64,000 nt of DNA from Paraflavitalea sp. CAU 1676. GTDB taxonomy: Bacteria; Bacteroidota; Bacteroidia; Chitinophagales; Chitinophagaceae. This document shows, in pieces, positions 51,113 through 59,825 of the stretch (its first letter is position 1; each line of letters starts with the position of its first letter). The notes beneath the pieces are model-generated. The model was not told the origin of the DNA. It saw only the letters and a list, made by a program, of their open reading frames with translations, and ran no database searches. Made by a program: the position numbers and the translations under genes. The stretch is taken from positions 248,001 to 312,000 of the forward strand of contig NZ_JARHUJ010000001.1 of NCBI RefSeq assembly GCF_029223285.1, written 5' to 3'.

Positions 51113-53581
51113 ATGAGAAAGTTGAGCTTATTGACTTTACTGCTCAGCCTATGTGTTGCCATGACCCAGGCACAGAACATAAGCGGTATTGTCAAAGATG
51201 ACCAAGGAAAGAACCTCTCCGGTGCTTCCGTTGCACTTAAAAAATTAAAAGACTCTGCAACCGTTAAGTTAGGTGTTACCAACAGTTCTGGACAGTACAG
51301 TTTTACCGGCATCAATGCTGGACAGTATTTCGTGAACGTATCTTACGTAGGTCACGATATTAAAAACTCCCCCTCCTTTGAGTACAGCGGCAGCGGCGAC
51401 ACAAAAGGTCCCGATTTTACGCTGACCAAATTATCAGGCAACCTGAAAGAGGTTACCGTTGCTTACCGCAAACCGGTAATCGAGGTGAAGGCCGATAAAA
51501 CGATACTGAACGTAGAAGGAAGCGTGAATGCCGTAGGTACGGATGCGCTGGAACTGTTGCGCAAGTCACCCGGTGTACTGGTTGACAAGGATGACAACCT
51601 GAGCCTGAGCGGTAAAACCGGGGTGCAGGTGTATGTTGATGGTCGCCCCACACCATTGTCGGGCAAGGACCTCAGCGACTACCTGAAGACCCTGCAATCT
51701 TCGTCGATCGAAGCGATCGAGATCATTACCAACCCTTCTGCCAAGTATGATGCTGCGGGTAATGCCGGTATCATCAACATCAGGTTGAAGAAGAACAAGT
51801 CTTATGGTACCAACGGTACTGTTAATGCGGGTTATGCCATCGGCACATTCCCCAAGTACAATGGTGGTATCTCGTTGAACAACCGTAACAAGTTCATCAA
51901 CGTGTATGGTAACTACAATTACACCAAGAGCGACAACAGGATGAACATGTGGCTGTACCGTAAGGTGTTGGATACTCTGTTCGATGGTGCTACGAAGATG
52001 GACATGGCCAATGAGACGCATGCATTCAAAGTAGGTGCCGATATGTCGCTAAACAAGCGTAGTACGCTGGGCATCATGGTGAATGGTAACTACAACGACA
52101 ACGGCTTTAATAACTACAGCCGCACACCGATCAGCTATATCCCAACCGGTAAGGTGGATCGTATCCTGGTGGCAAACAATACCAGCGATGGTAAAAGGAA
52201 CAATACCAACTTCAACATAAACTATCGTTATGCCGACACGGCTGGCCGTGAGCTGTCGATGGATGGCGACTATGGTGTTTTCCACAATACGAGCGATCAA
52301 CTGCAGCCGAATACTTATTATCAGCCTGATGGTACCACCATCATTACGCAACGCGTCTATAATATGTTGGCGCCTACCGACATCAACATCTATACCTTCA
52401 AAACAGATTACGAGCAACCCTTCAAGAAAGGTAAGCTGGGTGTAGGCGGTAAGGTTTCTTATGTGGAAACAACCAATGACTTCTCTACGTTCAATGTGCT
52501 CAACAATGTAAAGGAACTGGATAAGGACCGCAGCAATGATTTCGACTACAAAGAGAACATCAACGCCCTTTACCTCAACTATAACAGGGCTTACAAAGGG
52601 TTCATGTTCCAGGTAGGTGTACGTGGTGAGAATACCAATGCCAAAGGCCATTCGAACGGCTTCAAGAAAGATGAGAATACCGGTCAGTATGTTACCTACG
52701 ACTCTACTTTCGAGCGTAACTATACCGACCTGTTCCCCAGTGCTGCATTGACCTTCAATAAAAACCCGATGAGTCAGTGGACGGTTTCGTACAGCCGTCG
52801 TATCGACCGCCCGGCTTACCAGAACCTGAACCCCTTCGAGTTCAGGCTTGATGAGTATACTTACCAAAAGGGTAACACGCAGCTTACTCCTCAGTATACC
52901 AACAGCTTTGCGGTTACGCACGTGTTCAAATACACTTTGACCACTACGTTGAACTATAGCCATGTGAAGGATATGTTCTCGCAGATCGTGGATGTTACTG
53001 AAAAGTCAAAAAGCTATATTACCAACAAGAACCTGGCCACGCAGGATGTGATCAGCCTGAACATCAGCTATCCGTTCCAATACAAATGGTACAGCGTGTT
53101 TGCGAACCTGAACACTTTCTATTCCAAGTTCAAAGCGGACAATGGTCCCGACAGGAAGATCGATCTGGATGTATTCTCCTTCAATATCTATGCTCAGCAG
53201 ACCTTCCGTTTCGGCAAGGGCTGGACAGGTGAGTTGAGTGGCTTCTACACAGCTCCTTCCGTATGGCAGGGTACATTCAAGAGCATCGGTATGGGTGGCC
53301 TCGATGGTGGCATATCCAAGAATGTGTTGAAAGACAAGGCTACCATCAAAGTGGTGGTGACCGATATGTTCAAGACCATGAAATGGAAGGGTACCAGTGA
53401 TTATGCCAACCAGTACACCAGGGCTAATGGTAACTGGGAAAGCCGCCAGTTCAAGCTGAACTTCAGCTACCGCTTCGGTAGTGCCCAGGTGAAAGCTGCC
53501 CGCCAGCGCAAAACCGGTTTGGAAGACGAGAACAAGCGTGCCAACAGTGGCGGCGGCGGTCTCGGCGGCGGTCAACAATAA
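51113..53581 (+). CDS. TonB-dependent-type outer-membrane beta-barrel receptor
   Basis: The 822-residue receptor has a signal peptide (MRKLSLLTLLLSLCVAMTQAQ), an N-terminal carboxypeptidase-regulatory-like domain (about 22-110, ISGIVKDDQGKNLSGASVALK), a plug domain (about 120-225: VLVDKDDNLSLSGKTGVQVYVDG, IEAIEIITNPSAKYDAAGNAGIINI) and a long barrel of the OMP_b-brl_3 kind. The C-terminus is a low-complexity glycine-rich tail ending GGGQQ. No TonB box is obvious, and no SusD gene is adjacent, so it may act as a stand-alone outer-membrane transporter for an unidentified substrate. It is monocistronic, with its own promoter and terminator. Confidence 0.92.
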   Translation: MRKLSLLTLLLSLCVAMTQAQNISGIVKDDQGKNLSGASVALKKLKDSATVKLGVTNSSGQYSFTGINAGQYFVNVSYVGHDIKNSPSFEYSGSGDTKGPDFTLTKLSGNLKEVTVAYRKPVIEVKADKTILNVEGSVNAVGTDALELLRKSPGVLVDKDDNLSLSGKTGVQVYVDGRPTPLSGKDLSDYLKTLQSSSIEAIEIITNPSAKYDAAGNAGIINIRLKKNKSYGTNGTVNAGYAIGTFPKYNGGISLNNRNKFINVYGNYNYTKSDNRMNMWLYRKVLDTLFDGATKMDMANETHAFKVGADMSLNKRSTLGIMVNGNYNDNGFNNYSRTPISYIPTGKVDRILVANNTSDGKRNNTNFNINYRYADTAGRELSMDGDYGVFHNTSDQLQPNTYYQPDGTTIITQRVYNMLAPTDINIYTFKTDYEQPFKKGKLGVGGKVSYVETTNDFSTFNVLNNVKELDKDRSNDFDYKENINALYLNYNRAYKGFMFQVGVRGENTNAKGHSNGFKKDENTGQYVTYDSTFERNYTDLFPSAALTFNKNPMSQWTVSYSRRIDRPAYQNLNPFEFRLDEYTYQKGNTQLTPQYTNSFAVTHVFKYTLTTTLNYSHVKDMFSQIVDVTEKSKSYITNKNLATQDVISLNISYPFQYKWYSVFANLNTFYSKFKADNGPDRKIDLDVFSFNIYAQQTFRFGKGWTGELSGFYTAPSVWQGTFKSIGMGGLDGGISKNVLKDKATIKVVVTDMFKTMKWKGTSDYANQYTRANGNWESRQFKLNFSYRFGSAQVKAARQRKTGLEDENKRANSGGGGLGGGQQ

Positions 53582-53634
53582 ATTTGATTACCGGGAGTCC
53601 GCAAGGCCCCGGAAATTGATTGGATCCATAGAAG

Positions 53635-53665
53635 GTGCCGGTTTTCCGGATTTTACAGCCGGCAC
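53635..53665. repeat. Short inverted repeat downstream of the receptor gene
   Basis: gtgccgg and ccggcac form a 7-bp stem with a 17-base loop that itself contains ccgga. No T run follows. It may stabilise the mRNA end or be chance. Confidence 0.3.
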
Positions 53666-53741
53666 AACGGCACGGTGAGTGGAGCGGCCAAAGCGCCTGC
53701 GGGCGTGGCCGGCGACCTCAAAGTTTAATGAATCGGCGTAT

Positions 53742-53773
53742 AAATCCCCCTTTTTCACAAAGGGGGATTTTTT
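53742..53773 (+). terminator. Rho-independent terminator
   Basis: aaatcccccttt and aaagggggattt form a perfect 12-bp stem with loop ttcac, followed by more T. It ends read-through before the helicase gene. Confidence 0.9.
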
Positions 53774-53833
53774 ATGTTATCTTTACCGGAACTGATTTCA
53801 GGAAAATATCGTATTTATTAGACAATCGGATTA

Positions 53834-55045
53834 ATGAATTTTACAGAATTTGGACTGGATCCTGCCTTAATGGAAAGCATAGAATCTACTGGTTATGAAG
53901 TAGCTACACCCATTCAAGAGCAAGTGATCCCCAAGATATTAGCGGGCCGCGATATCATCGCCTGCGCCCAAACAGGAACTGGTAAAACTGCCGCTTTCCT
54001 GCTTCCCATCATCCACCGCCTACTTCAAAACAGCAATGACGGCCAGGTAAACTGTATAATACTGGTTCCCACCCGGGAGCTTGCGATCCAGATTGCCCAA
54101 AACCTGGAGGGGTTATCCTATTTCACCTCTATCAGCTCTATAGCAGTTTATGGCGGTAATGACGGGATGAACTTTGCTACCGAAAAGAATGCCCTTTCAA
54201 AGGGGGTTGACTTTGTGGTGTGCACTCCGGGAAGGCTGATCGCCCATCTAAACATGGGTTATGTGAAGCTGGCGGGTTTGCAATACCTGGTGCTGGATGA
54301 AGCCGACCGTATGCTGGACATGGGCTTTCATGATGACATCATGAAGATCATTTCGCATTTACCTACCAAAAGGCAGAACCTATTGTTTTCGGCTACCATG
54401 GCTGAAAAGATCCGTTCGCTGGCCAGGAAGATCCTGCACAATCCCGAGGAGGTGAACATTGCCATTTCGAAGCCCCCGGAGAAGATTGTACAGGAGGCTT
54501 ATGTAGTGTACGAGCCGCAGAAACTGCCACTCATTCAAAAGATACTTCGCTCCGTTCCTTATAAACTGGCTATTATTTTCTGTTCCAAAAAGCAGAACGT
54601 AAAACAGTTGAACCGTGACCTGCAGCGTGCCAGGTTCAATATTGCCGAAATGCACTCCGACCTGGAACAGGCTGAGCGGGAAGATGTATTGCTCCGTTTC
54701 AAGAGCGGGCGCATCCCCCTGCTGGTAGCCACAGATATCATGTCGAGGGGTATCGACATCGACAACATCGACCTGGTGATCAACTACGATGTGCCGCACG
54801 ACGGCGAAGATTATATTCACCGCATTGGCCGTACTGCCCGTGCCGAGTCGGATGGCGTGGCCATCACCCTGATCAGCGAAAAGGAGCAAAGAAAGTTTGC
54901 CGCTATCGAGGCCCTGCTGGGTAAACCGGTGCGGAAGGGTAACGTGCCGGAAGAACTGGGACCTGTTCCAGCTTATACGGCCCAGCATAACGCGAGGAAA
55001 AAATCCCATAGAAGATTTGGTCCGCCCCAACGTAGAAGGCCATAA
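53834..55045 (+). CDS. DEAD-box RNA helicase (RhlE-like)
   Basis: The 403-residue ATP-dependent RNA helicase has Q motif FGLDPALMESIESTGYEVATPIQEQ, motif I AQTGTGKTAAF, Ia PTRELAIQIA, Ib TPGRLI, II DEAD, III SAT, IV IIFCSKKQ, V ATDIMSRGIDI and VI HRIGRTAR, all complete. The C-terminal tail is short and basic (ARKKSHRRFGPPQRRRP), as in RhlE-type proteins, which remodel structured RNA in ribosome assembly and RNA decay. It is followed after two bases by the amidase lipoprotein gene, with which it must be cotranscribed. The terminator upstream and the gap suggest that it has its own promoter, but no perfect TAnnTTTG box is seen. Confidence 0.93.
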   Translation: MNFTEFGLDPALMESIESTGYEVATPIQEQVIPKILAGRDIIACAQTGTGKTAAFLLPIIHRLLQNSNDGQVNCIILVPTRELAIQIAQNLEGLSYFTSISSIAVYGGNDGMNFATEKNALSKGVDFVVCTPGRLIAHLNMGYVKLAGLQYLVLDEADRMLDMGFHDDIMKIISHLPTKRQNLLFSATMAEKIRSLARKILHNPEEVNIAISKPPEKIVQEAYVVYEPQKLPLIQKILRSVPYKLAIIFCSKKQNVKQLNRDLQRARFNIAEMHSDLEQAEREDVLLRFKSGRIPLLVATDIMSRGIDIDNIDLVINYDVPHDGEDYIHRIGRTARAESDGVAITLISEKEQRKFAAIEALLGKPVRKGNVPEELGPVPAYTAQHNARKKSHRRFGPPQRRRP

Positions 55046-55047
55046 AA

Positions 55048-55896
55048 ATGATGATGCAGATGCGTCTATTTGCCCGATTGTTACCTGTTGTTGCTATTTG
55101 CCTGTCGTTGGCTGCCGGGGTTAACAGCTGTTCCCCGAATCCGTATGCTCAAACGAACAAGAGCTACAAGAAGCAATCACGTAACCTGGCAGGCGGCCTG
55201 CAGCCACTGCCGGTTCCGATGACACTGGATTCAACGCTTTCCCCGAAGTATGCGGTGGGCACGGTAAACTTCGATCTGCGCAAGCCGAATTTCGTCATCA
55301 TACACCACACTGCTCAAAACTCCTGCGAGCAAACGCTGAAGACCTTTACGCTGGAACGCACGAAAGTGAGCGCTCACTATGTTATTTGCAAGGATGGTAC
55401 TATCCATCATATGCTGAACGATTACCTGCGCGCCTGGCAGGCGGGTATCAGCAAGTGGGGCAACAATACCGATATCAATTCGTCTTCTATCGGCATCGAG
55501 CTGGACAATAACGGTTTTGAGTCTTTTGCCGAGCCGCAGATGGTTAGTTTGCTGCGATTGCTCGATACGCTGAAAAGAAAATATGCCATTCCAACGGGCA
55601 ACTTTATCGGGCACAGCGATATTGCGCCCAAGCGTAAGGTGGATCCCAACGTTACTTTTCCCTGGCAGCGGCTTGCCCAGCGCGGGTTCGGTAATTGGTA
55701 CGATGATACTACCAATGTTGTAATCCCTCCTTCTTTTGATCATCTCCTGGCGCTTCGTTTGGTAGGGTACGACCTGGCCGATACTACAGCAGCCATACGT
55801 GCATTTAAGCGTAAATACCTGCAGGATACGCTGAGTAGAACGCTGGCCGAGCCCGATGAGAAGATCCTTTACCAGTTGATGAGGAAGTCCCAATAA
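55048..55896 (+). CDS. N-acetylmuramoyl-L-alanine amidase lipoprotein (amidase_2)
   Basis: This 282-residue protein carries a lipoprotein signal (MMMQMRLFARLLPVVAICLSLAAGVNSC) with the lipidated Cys28. The zinc amidase_2 domain (about 85-240) shows FVIIHHTAQNSC with the first zinc His, VSAHYVICKDGTIHHML, SIGIELDNNGF, and FIGHSDIAPKRKVDPNVTFPW with the third zinc ligand and catalytic Lys region. The domain cleaves the amide bond between MurNAc and the stem peptide. Anchored by lipid, it would act on peptidoglycan in the periplasm, possibly on recycled anhydro-muropeptides. It begins two bases after the helicase stop. With the AmgK/MurU genes at 17-19 kb it fits a cell-wall recycling theme. Confidence 0.9.
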   Translation: MMMQMRLFARLLPVVAICLSLAAGVNSCSPNPYAQTNKSYKKQSRNLAGGLQPLPVPMTLDSTLSPKYAVGTVNFDLRKPNFVIIHHTAQNSCEQTLKTFTLERTKVSAHYVICKDGTIHHMLNDYLRAWQAGISKWGNNTDINSSSIGIELDNNGFESFAEPQMVSLLRLLDTLKRKYAIPTGNFIGHSDIAPKRKVDPNVTFPWQRLAQRGFGNWYDDTTNVVIPPSFDHLLALRLVGYDLADTTAAIRAFKRKYLQDTLSRTLAEPDEKILYQLMRKSQ

Positions 55897-55964
55897 GATT
55901 TAACGTTGTTTCCACAATGGGTGCTGTCCTGCCTGTGGGCCGGTCAAAAGCCGAATGGGTCCAT

Positions 55965-55972
55965 TATCTTTG
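55965..55972 (+). promoter_or_regulatory. -7 box (TATCTTTG) touching the dgt start codon
   Basis: This perfect TAnnTTTG match ends 3 bases before the ATG at 55976, again implying a leaderless transcript. The ATG is supported by family homology, so the box is unlikely to be part of the coding region. Confidence 0.5.
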
Positions 55973-55975
55973 AGC

Positions 55976-57361
55976 ATGAACTGGCAGCAACTCTACAGTA
56001 CCCGCCGTACAGGTAAGGAAAATAAGTCGGCCACCTACACAGATGCATTGCGCACTTCTTTTCTGCGCGATTATGACCGTATCATCTTTTCTTCCGCTTT
56101 CAGAAGGTTACAAAACAAAACGCAGGTGTTCCCACTGCCCGGCGCAGTGTTTGTGCACAACCGGCTTACCCATAGTCTGGAGGTAGCTTCTGTAGGCCGT
56201 TCTTTGGGAAAGGCTGTGGGCGATGCCATCGCTGCGAAATACCCCGATGCCACGGAGGATTTCCGGGAGTTCTACAAATATGAGTTGCCCTCTGTGATTG
56301 CGGCAGGCTGCCTGGCGCATGATATCGGCAATCCGCCTTTCGGGCATTCGGGGGAAGATGCCATCCGTACTTTCTTCCGGGAGCTGAAGGGCGAAGCCAA
56401 AGACCGCTTCGAAAGTGAACTGACCCTAAATCAGCAACGCGACTTCCTGTATTTTGAGGGCAATGCCAATGCTTTCCGTACGCTTACCCACAGCTTTGGC
56501 GAGGATAGTACGGGCGGCTTCCGGCTTACCTATGCTACGTTGGCTTCGATCATCAAGTATCCGTCGGATTCTTTGAGTGGGTTCAATAAGCAACAGCTGG
56601 TGACAAAGAAGTCGGGCTATTTTGATTCGGAGGTTGATACCTATAGGCGGATCGCGGAAGAGCTGGGAATACCCCAGCTGGAGCCGGGAAAGCATATTTA
56701 TGCGCGGCACCCTTTCGTGTACCTGGTAGAGGCGGCAGATGATATCTGTTACCGGGTAATCGACTTCGAGGATGCGCACCGGTTGAGCATTATTTCCATA
56801 GATATGATCAAAAACCTTTTTCTGGCATTCTTTGATGAGGAAAAAGGATATGATACACGCGACAGGATCGAGGCCACTTTCAATAAGATCAACGATGACA
56901 ACCAGAAGGTGCAGTTCCTGCGGGCAAAGCTGATCAACCACCTAATTAACCGGGTGAGCTCGGTGTTTATGGAGAAGGAAGATGATCTGCTGAATGGCAG
57001 GGTAGGCAAATCCTTGATCGACTATCTGCCAGAACGTGAATTGAAACTGGTGAAAGAGATCGATGACTTTTCGGTGGCGCATATCTATAATCACCGCTCG
57101 GTGGTAGAGATCGAGATTGCGGGTTACAACGTGATTGGCGATCTGCTCAGGGAATTTTTTAACGCAGTGATCACACCCAAATCGGCCAAGTCATTCAAGT
57201 TGTTGCAGCTTATTTCCAAACAATTCAAGGTAAGCGGCCAGCCTGGTAACCTGTACCAGGATACGCAGTCGGTGGTGGATTTCATTGCCGGCATGACCGA
57301 TCTGTATGCCGTTGATATGTTCCGTAAAGTGACAGGAATTTCGTTTCCGCAGATCAGGTAG
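55976..57361 (+). CDS. dgt: Deoxyguanosinetriphosphate triphosphohydrolase family protein
   Basis: The 461-residue HD-domain enzyme has KTQVFPLPGAVFVHNRLTHSLEVASVGRSLG with the first metal His and VIAAGCLAHDIGNPPFGHSGED, the HD dyad, with the third metal Asp further on. It hydrolyses dNTPs (dGTP preferentially in the founding family) to the deoxynucleoside and triphosphate, balancing pools. The N-terminal ENKSATYTDALRTSFLRDYDRIIFSSAFRRLQ is typical. Length and domain order are complete. Some members are nuclease or phage-defence effectors. No such genes are adjacent. Confidence 0.93.
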   Translation: MNWQQLYSTRRTGKENKSATYTDALRTSFLRDYDRIIFSSAFRRLQNKTQVFPLPGAVFVHNRLTHSLEVASVGRSLGKAVGDAIAAKYPDATEDFREFYKYELPSVIAAGCLAHDIGNPPFGHSGEDAIRTFFRELKGEAKDRFESELTLNQQRDFLYFEGNANAFRTLTHSFGEDSTGGFRLTYATLASIIKYPSDSLSGFNKQQLVTKKSGYFDSEVDTYRRIAEELGIPQLEPGKHIYARHPFVYLVEAADDICYRVIDFEDAHRLSIISIDMIKNLFLAFFDEEKGYDTRDRIEATFNKINDDNQKVQFLRAKLINHLINRVSSVFMEKEDDLLNGRVGKSLIDYLPERELKLVKEIDDFSVAHIYNHRSVVEIEIAGYNVIGDLLREFFNAVITPKSAKSFKLLQLISKQFKVSGQPGNLYQDTQSVVDFIAGMTDLYAVDMFRKVTGISFPQIR

Positions 57362-57442
57362 TGGAAGGTGCAGCGGCTTTCAGAGCTTTGTTGATGGCGT
57401 ATTTGAAAATGAAGCGACGCCAGGAGTTTTGAGCCCTTGTTT

Positions 57443-57655
57443 TTATTGCAATTCTTCGCAGGAGTAACCCGCATGGCTGAGGGTGTTTTCGACCAGGCGG
57501 GGGTTGAGATCTTTGGCTTCGATGCGAAGTATCCTGTCTTTATCGTGCATGTCTACATTCCAGCGGATAACCCCCTTTAGTTTTTCGATATGGGAGCCGA
57601 TGTGGTGGATGTTCTTCCTGTAACGGAGATTGGTTTTAAAGATAAGGATGTCCAT
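57443..57655 (-). CDS. Small HMA-like protein lacking the CxxC metal site
   Basis: The 70-residue protein has a beta-alpha-beta-beta-alpha-beta pattern like heavy-metal-associated domains: ILIFKTNLRYRKNIHHI, then KGVIRWNVDMHDKDRILRIEA and LVENTLSHAGYSCEEL. No CxxC is present (a single Cys lies near the C-terminus), so metal binding through the usual loop is not expected. It is last in a set with a membrane protein and an ECF sigma factor on the same strand, a trio often seen together in Bacteroidota. Function is unknown. Confidence 0.7.
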   Translation of the reverse strand: MDILIFKTNLRYRKNIHHIGSHIEKLKGVIRWNVDMHDKDRILRIEAKDLNPRLVENTLSHAGYSCEELQ

Positions 57656-57685
57656 ATTGTGCGGTTATATCTGATAGTTCGGTGA

Positions 57686-58135
57686 TCAGGCTTTGGGTTC
57701 AGACTGCTGGCCAGAGGTTTCGTCCGGTTGTTTGGTCTCCTTGTTCTCATCTCCCTGCCAGAAATTACCCCGCCTTGCGTCATTTCTGTCGAATGGAGGC
57801 TTGCACCAGCGATTGCCGAAGCGGTTCTTCATTGCATCACGGAATTTCTCTCTTTCTTCGGGCGACATATGCTGCCACTTTTCCTGCATCTTTTGTTTCC
57901 ATTCATGTTTGCGGCCGCCCCATCCTCCAAAACCTCCAAAGAGTATTTTGCTAAGTACCAGGATGCCCATGGCCTGCCAGAAGGTGATGGCCTGCACATG
58001 CAATACCTCGGGTAATATGGCATTCCACAATGCCATGACGATATAGCTGAATAAGGATACAAATGCTACTACGCACAAGAGGATCATGAATGCTTTTCCT
58101 CCCTTGGTTCTTCCGGGTCTTCTACTGTGTCTCAT
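57686..58135 (-). CDS. Two-helix membrane protein with charged, CpxP-like tail
   Basis: The 149-residue protein has two hydrophobic helices (about 17-38 and 50-66) followed by a highly charged helical tail that includes MQEKWQHMSPEEREKFRDAMKNRF, reminiscent of the CpxP/Spy-type LTxEQ motifs of envelope stress proteins, and a final low-complexity acidic part. Its position next to an ECF sigma factor (17-base gap) suggests a membrane regulator or stress sensor for that sigma factor. No anti-sigma zinc motif is present. Family assignment is tentative. Confidence 0.7.
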   Translation of the reverse strand: MRHSRRPGRTKGGKAFMILLCVVAFVSLFSYIVMALWNAILPEVLHVQAITFWQAMGILVLSKILFGGFGGWGGRKHEWKQKMQEKWQHMSPEEREKFRDAMKNRFGNRWCKPPFDRNDARRGNFWQGDENKETKQPDETSGQQSEPKA

Positions 58136-58152
58136 AACGCTCTTTTATTGGG

Positions 58153-58731
58153 TTAATAATTTAATAGTTCGTCTTTTAATACGGCCAGCCGTTCGCGCAG
58201 GTGCAATACTGCATAACGTTTGCGGCTGATCAGGGTATTGACTGATTCGCCTGTTTGCTCGGACAGGTCTTTAAATGATATTCCTTCGAGTTCGTGTTTG
58301 ATGAATATGTCCCGTTGTTCGGCGGGCAACTCTTCCAGTGCGGCATTCAGTTCTTCCCAAAACAAGGTACGCAGGTACTCTTTTTCCGGATTGTTGCTGG
58401 CATCGAAGAGCAGCTCACTCCAGTTGACGGCATCTTCGCCATCCTCGTTGCTGAATACATCTTCAAGTGCTTCGGGTTTGTGTTTGCGCTGGCGGTCGGT
58501 TATCTTGTTACGGGCTACCGTAAACAGCCAGGCGCTCATTTGCTCGATGGGCTGTGTGTTCCCAACGAATTGATAGAAAACATCCTGCAATACATCTTCG
58601 GCATCTGCTTCATTGGTTACCCGCTTACGAATAAAGCCCATCAGCCTTTTGCTGTAGTCATTAATGACCTGGGTGATATTTCGTTTCGAATCTCCAGCCA
58701 TGCCCGGTGTTATCGTCAGGGTCTTGTCCAT
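58153..58731 (-). CDS. ECF RNA polymerase sigma factor
   Basis: This 192-residue sigma factor has a region 2 (NEADAEDVLQDVFYQFV, AWLFTVARNKITDRQRKH) and a region 4 HTH (EGISFKDLSEQTGESVNTLISRKRYAVLHLRERL). It should drive genes for an envelope or stress response. Start ATG 58731, with an alternative ATG ten codons on. The two following genes (membrane protein and HMA-like) share its direction with 17- and 30-base gaps, so the trio is probably one transcript and one functional unit. Confidence 0.93.
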   Translation of the reverse strand: MDKTLTITPGMAGDSKRNITQVINDYSKRLMGFIRKRVTNEADAEDVLQDVFYQFVGNTQPIEQMSAWLFTVARNKITDRQRKHKPEALEDVFSNEDGEDAVNWSELLFDASNNPEKEYLRTLFWEELNAALEELPAEQRDIFIKHELEGISFKDLSEQTGESVNTLISRKRYAVLHLRERLAVLKDELLNY

Positions 58732-58866
58732 TGTATAAGAAGGTAGACGGACGGCGACCCGATATATTTTAAAGATGCGAAAAAAAACCTAACCTATTGA
58801 TTGTTTGATTATTGTAAAGTTGCCTGTCTGCGGATGCTAAGAGCTTGTTCCTTAAAACTTTATGCA

Positions 58867-58874
58867 TAGATTTG
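58867..58874 (+). promoter_or_regulatory. -7 box (TAGATTTG) of the DUF72 gene
   Basis: This is a perfect TAnnTTTG match 18 bases before the ATG at 58893. Confidence 0.5.
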
Positions 58875-58892
58875 ACCCCTGAAAATGGCACC

Positions 58893-59825
58893 ATGGATTT
58901 TGGAAAAGTTCCTGAAGAACAGCTACACCAGATAGATTTTTCATTACCTGCCGAATCGGTCGACAATCGGCTGGTATTGTCAGGTGTGCGGAAGGCCCTT
59001 CCTACGGTGAGGCTGGGGGTGCCGCGTTGGGGCGATAAGTCGTGGGTGGGCAGGTTATATCCTAAGGGAACGAAAGAAACCGGTTTCATGGAGCAGTACG
59101 TGAAGCATTTTAACTGTGTGGAGCTCAATGCCACGCACTATAAGATATATACGCCGGCCGAGATCGCGAAGTGGGGGGCAAGGGCAGCAGGGAAAGATTT
59201 TAAGTTTTGTCCCAAAGTACCGCAGCTGATCAGTCATTACAGCAACTTCAATAACGTATTTGACCAAACTTCTGCATTCCTGGAAGGGGTGTTGGCGTTG
59301 GAAGAACATTTGGGGCCCATTTTCCTGCAGGTGGGTGAAACCTATGGCCCTTCGCGGCGTGATGCTTTGTTCAAATACCTTGCTTCTTTGCCCACCGACC
59401 TGAGTTTCTTTCTCGAAGTGCGCAATGGACGATGGTTTTCGGACCCGGTTATGCGCAAAGAACTCTTTGATATGTTGCGTTCATTGAAAGTGGGCGCTGT
59501 GATCACAGATACGGCCGGCCGGCGCGACTGCGCTCATATGCAATTAACGATGCCGCGCACCTTTGTACGGTTTGTGGCCAACCTGCTGCATCCAACCGAT
59601 TATGTACGAGCCGATGCCTGGGTGGAGCGGATAACTCAATGGATCAACCAGGGATTGGAAGAGCTGTACTTTTTCGTTCACATGCCCGAGGAAATGTATT
59701 GTCCCGAATTGATCGCCTATATCATCGACAAGTTGAATCCGCTTTGCGATCTGCAATTACAAAAGCCTCATTTCCTGCAGGCCGATAAACCAGCAGCCGG
59801 TACGCAGATCAGTTTTTTTGACTGA
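58893..59825 (+). CDS. DUF72-family protein
   Basis: The 310-residue protein has the DUF72 (YecE-like) TIM-barrel pattern: LGVPRWGDKSWVGRLYPKGTKET, FNCVELNATHYKIYTPAEIAKWG, FKFCPKVPQLISH, LEEHLGPIFLQVG and FFLEVRNGRWF. The family is widespread, and its biochemical role is not established. The C-terminal part (VRADAWVERITQWINQGLEELYFFVHMP) is also family-like. The ATG at 58893 is preferred over an in-frame TTG upstream, because a promoter box lies between them. It is divergent from the ECF sigma gene. Confidence 0.9.
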   Translation: MDFGKVPEEQLHQIDFSLPAESVDNRLVLSGVRKALPTVRLGVPRWGDKSWVGRLYPKGTKETGFMEQYVKHFNCVELNATHYKIYTPAEIAKWGARAAGKDFKFCPKVPQLISHYSNFNNVFDQTSAFLEGVLALEEHLGPIFLQVGETYGPSRRDALFKYLASLPTDLSFFLEVRNGRWFSDPVMRKELFDMLRSLKVGAVITDTAGRRDCAHMQLTMPRTFVRFVANLLHPTDYVRADAWVERITQWINQGLEELYFFVHMPEEMYCPELIAYIIDKLNPLCDLQLQKPHFLQADKPAAGTQISFFD

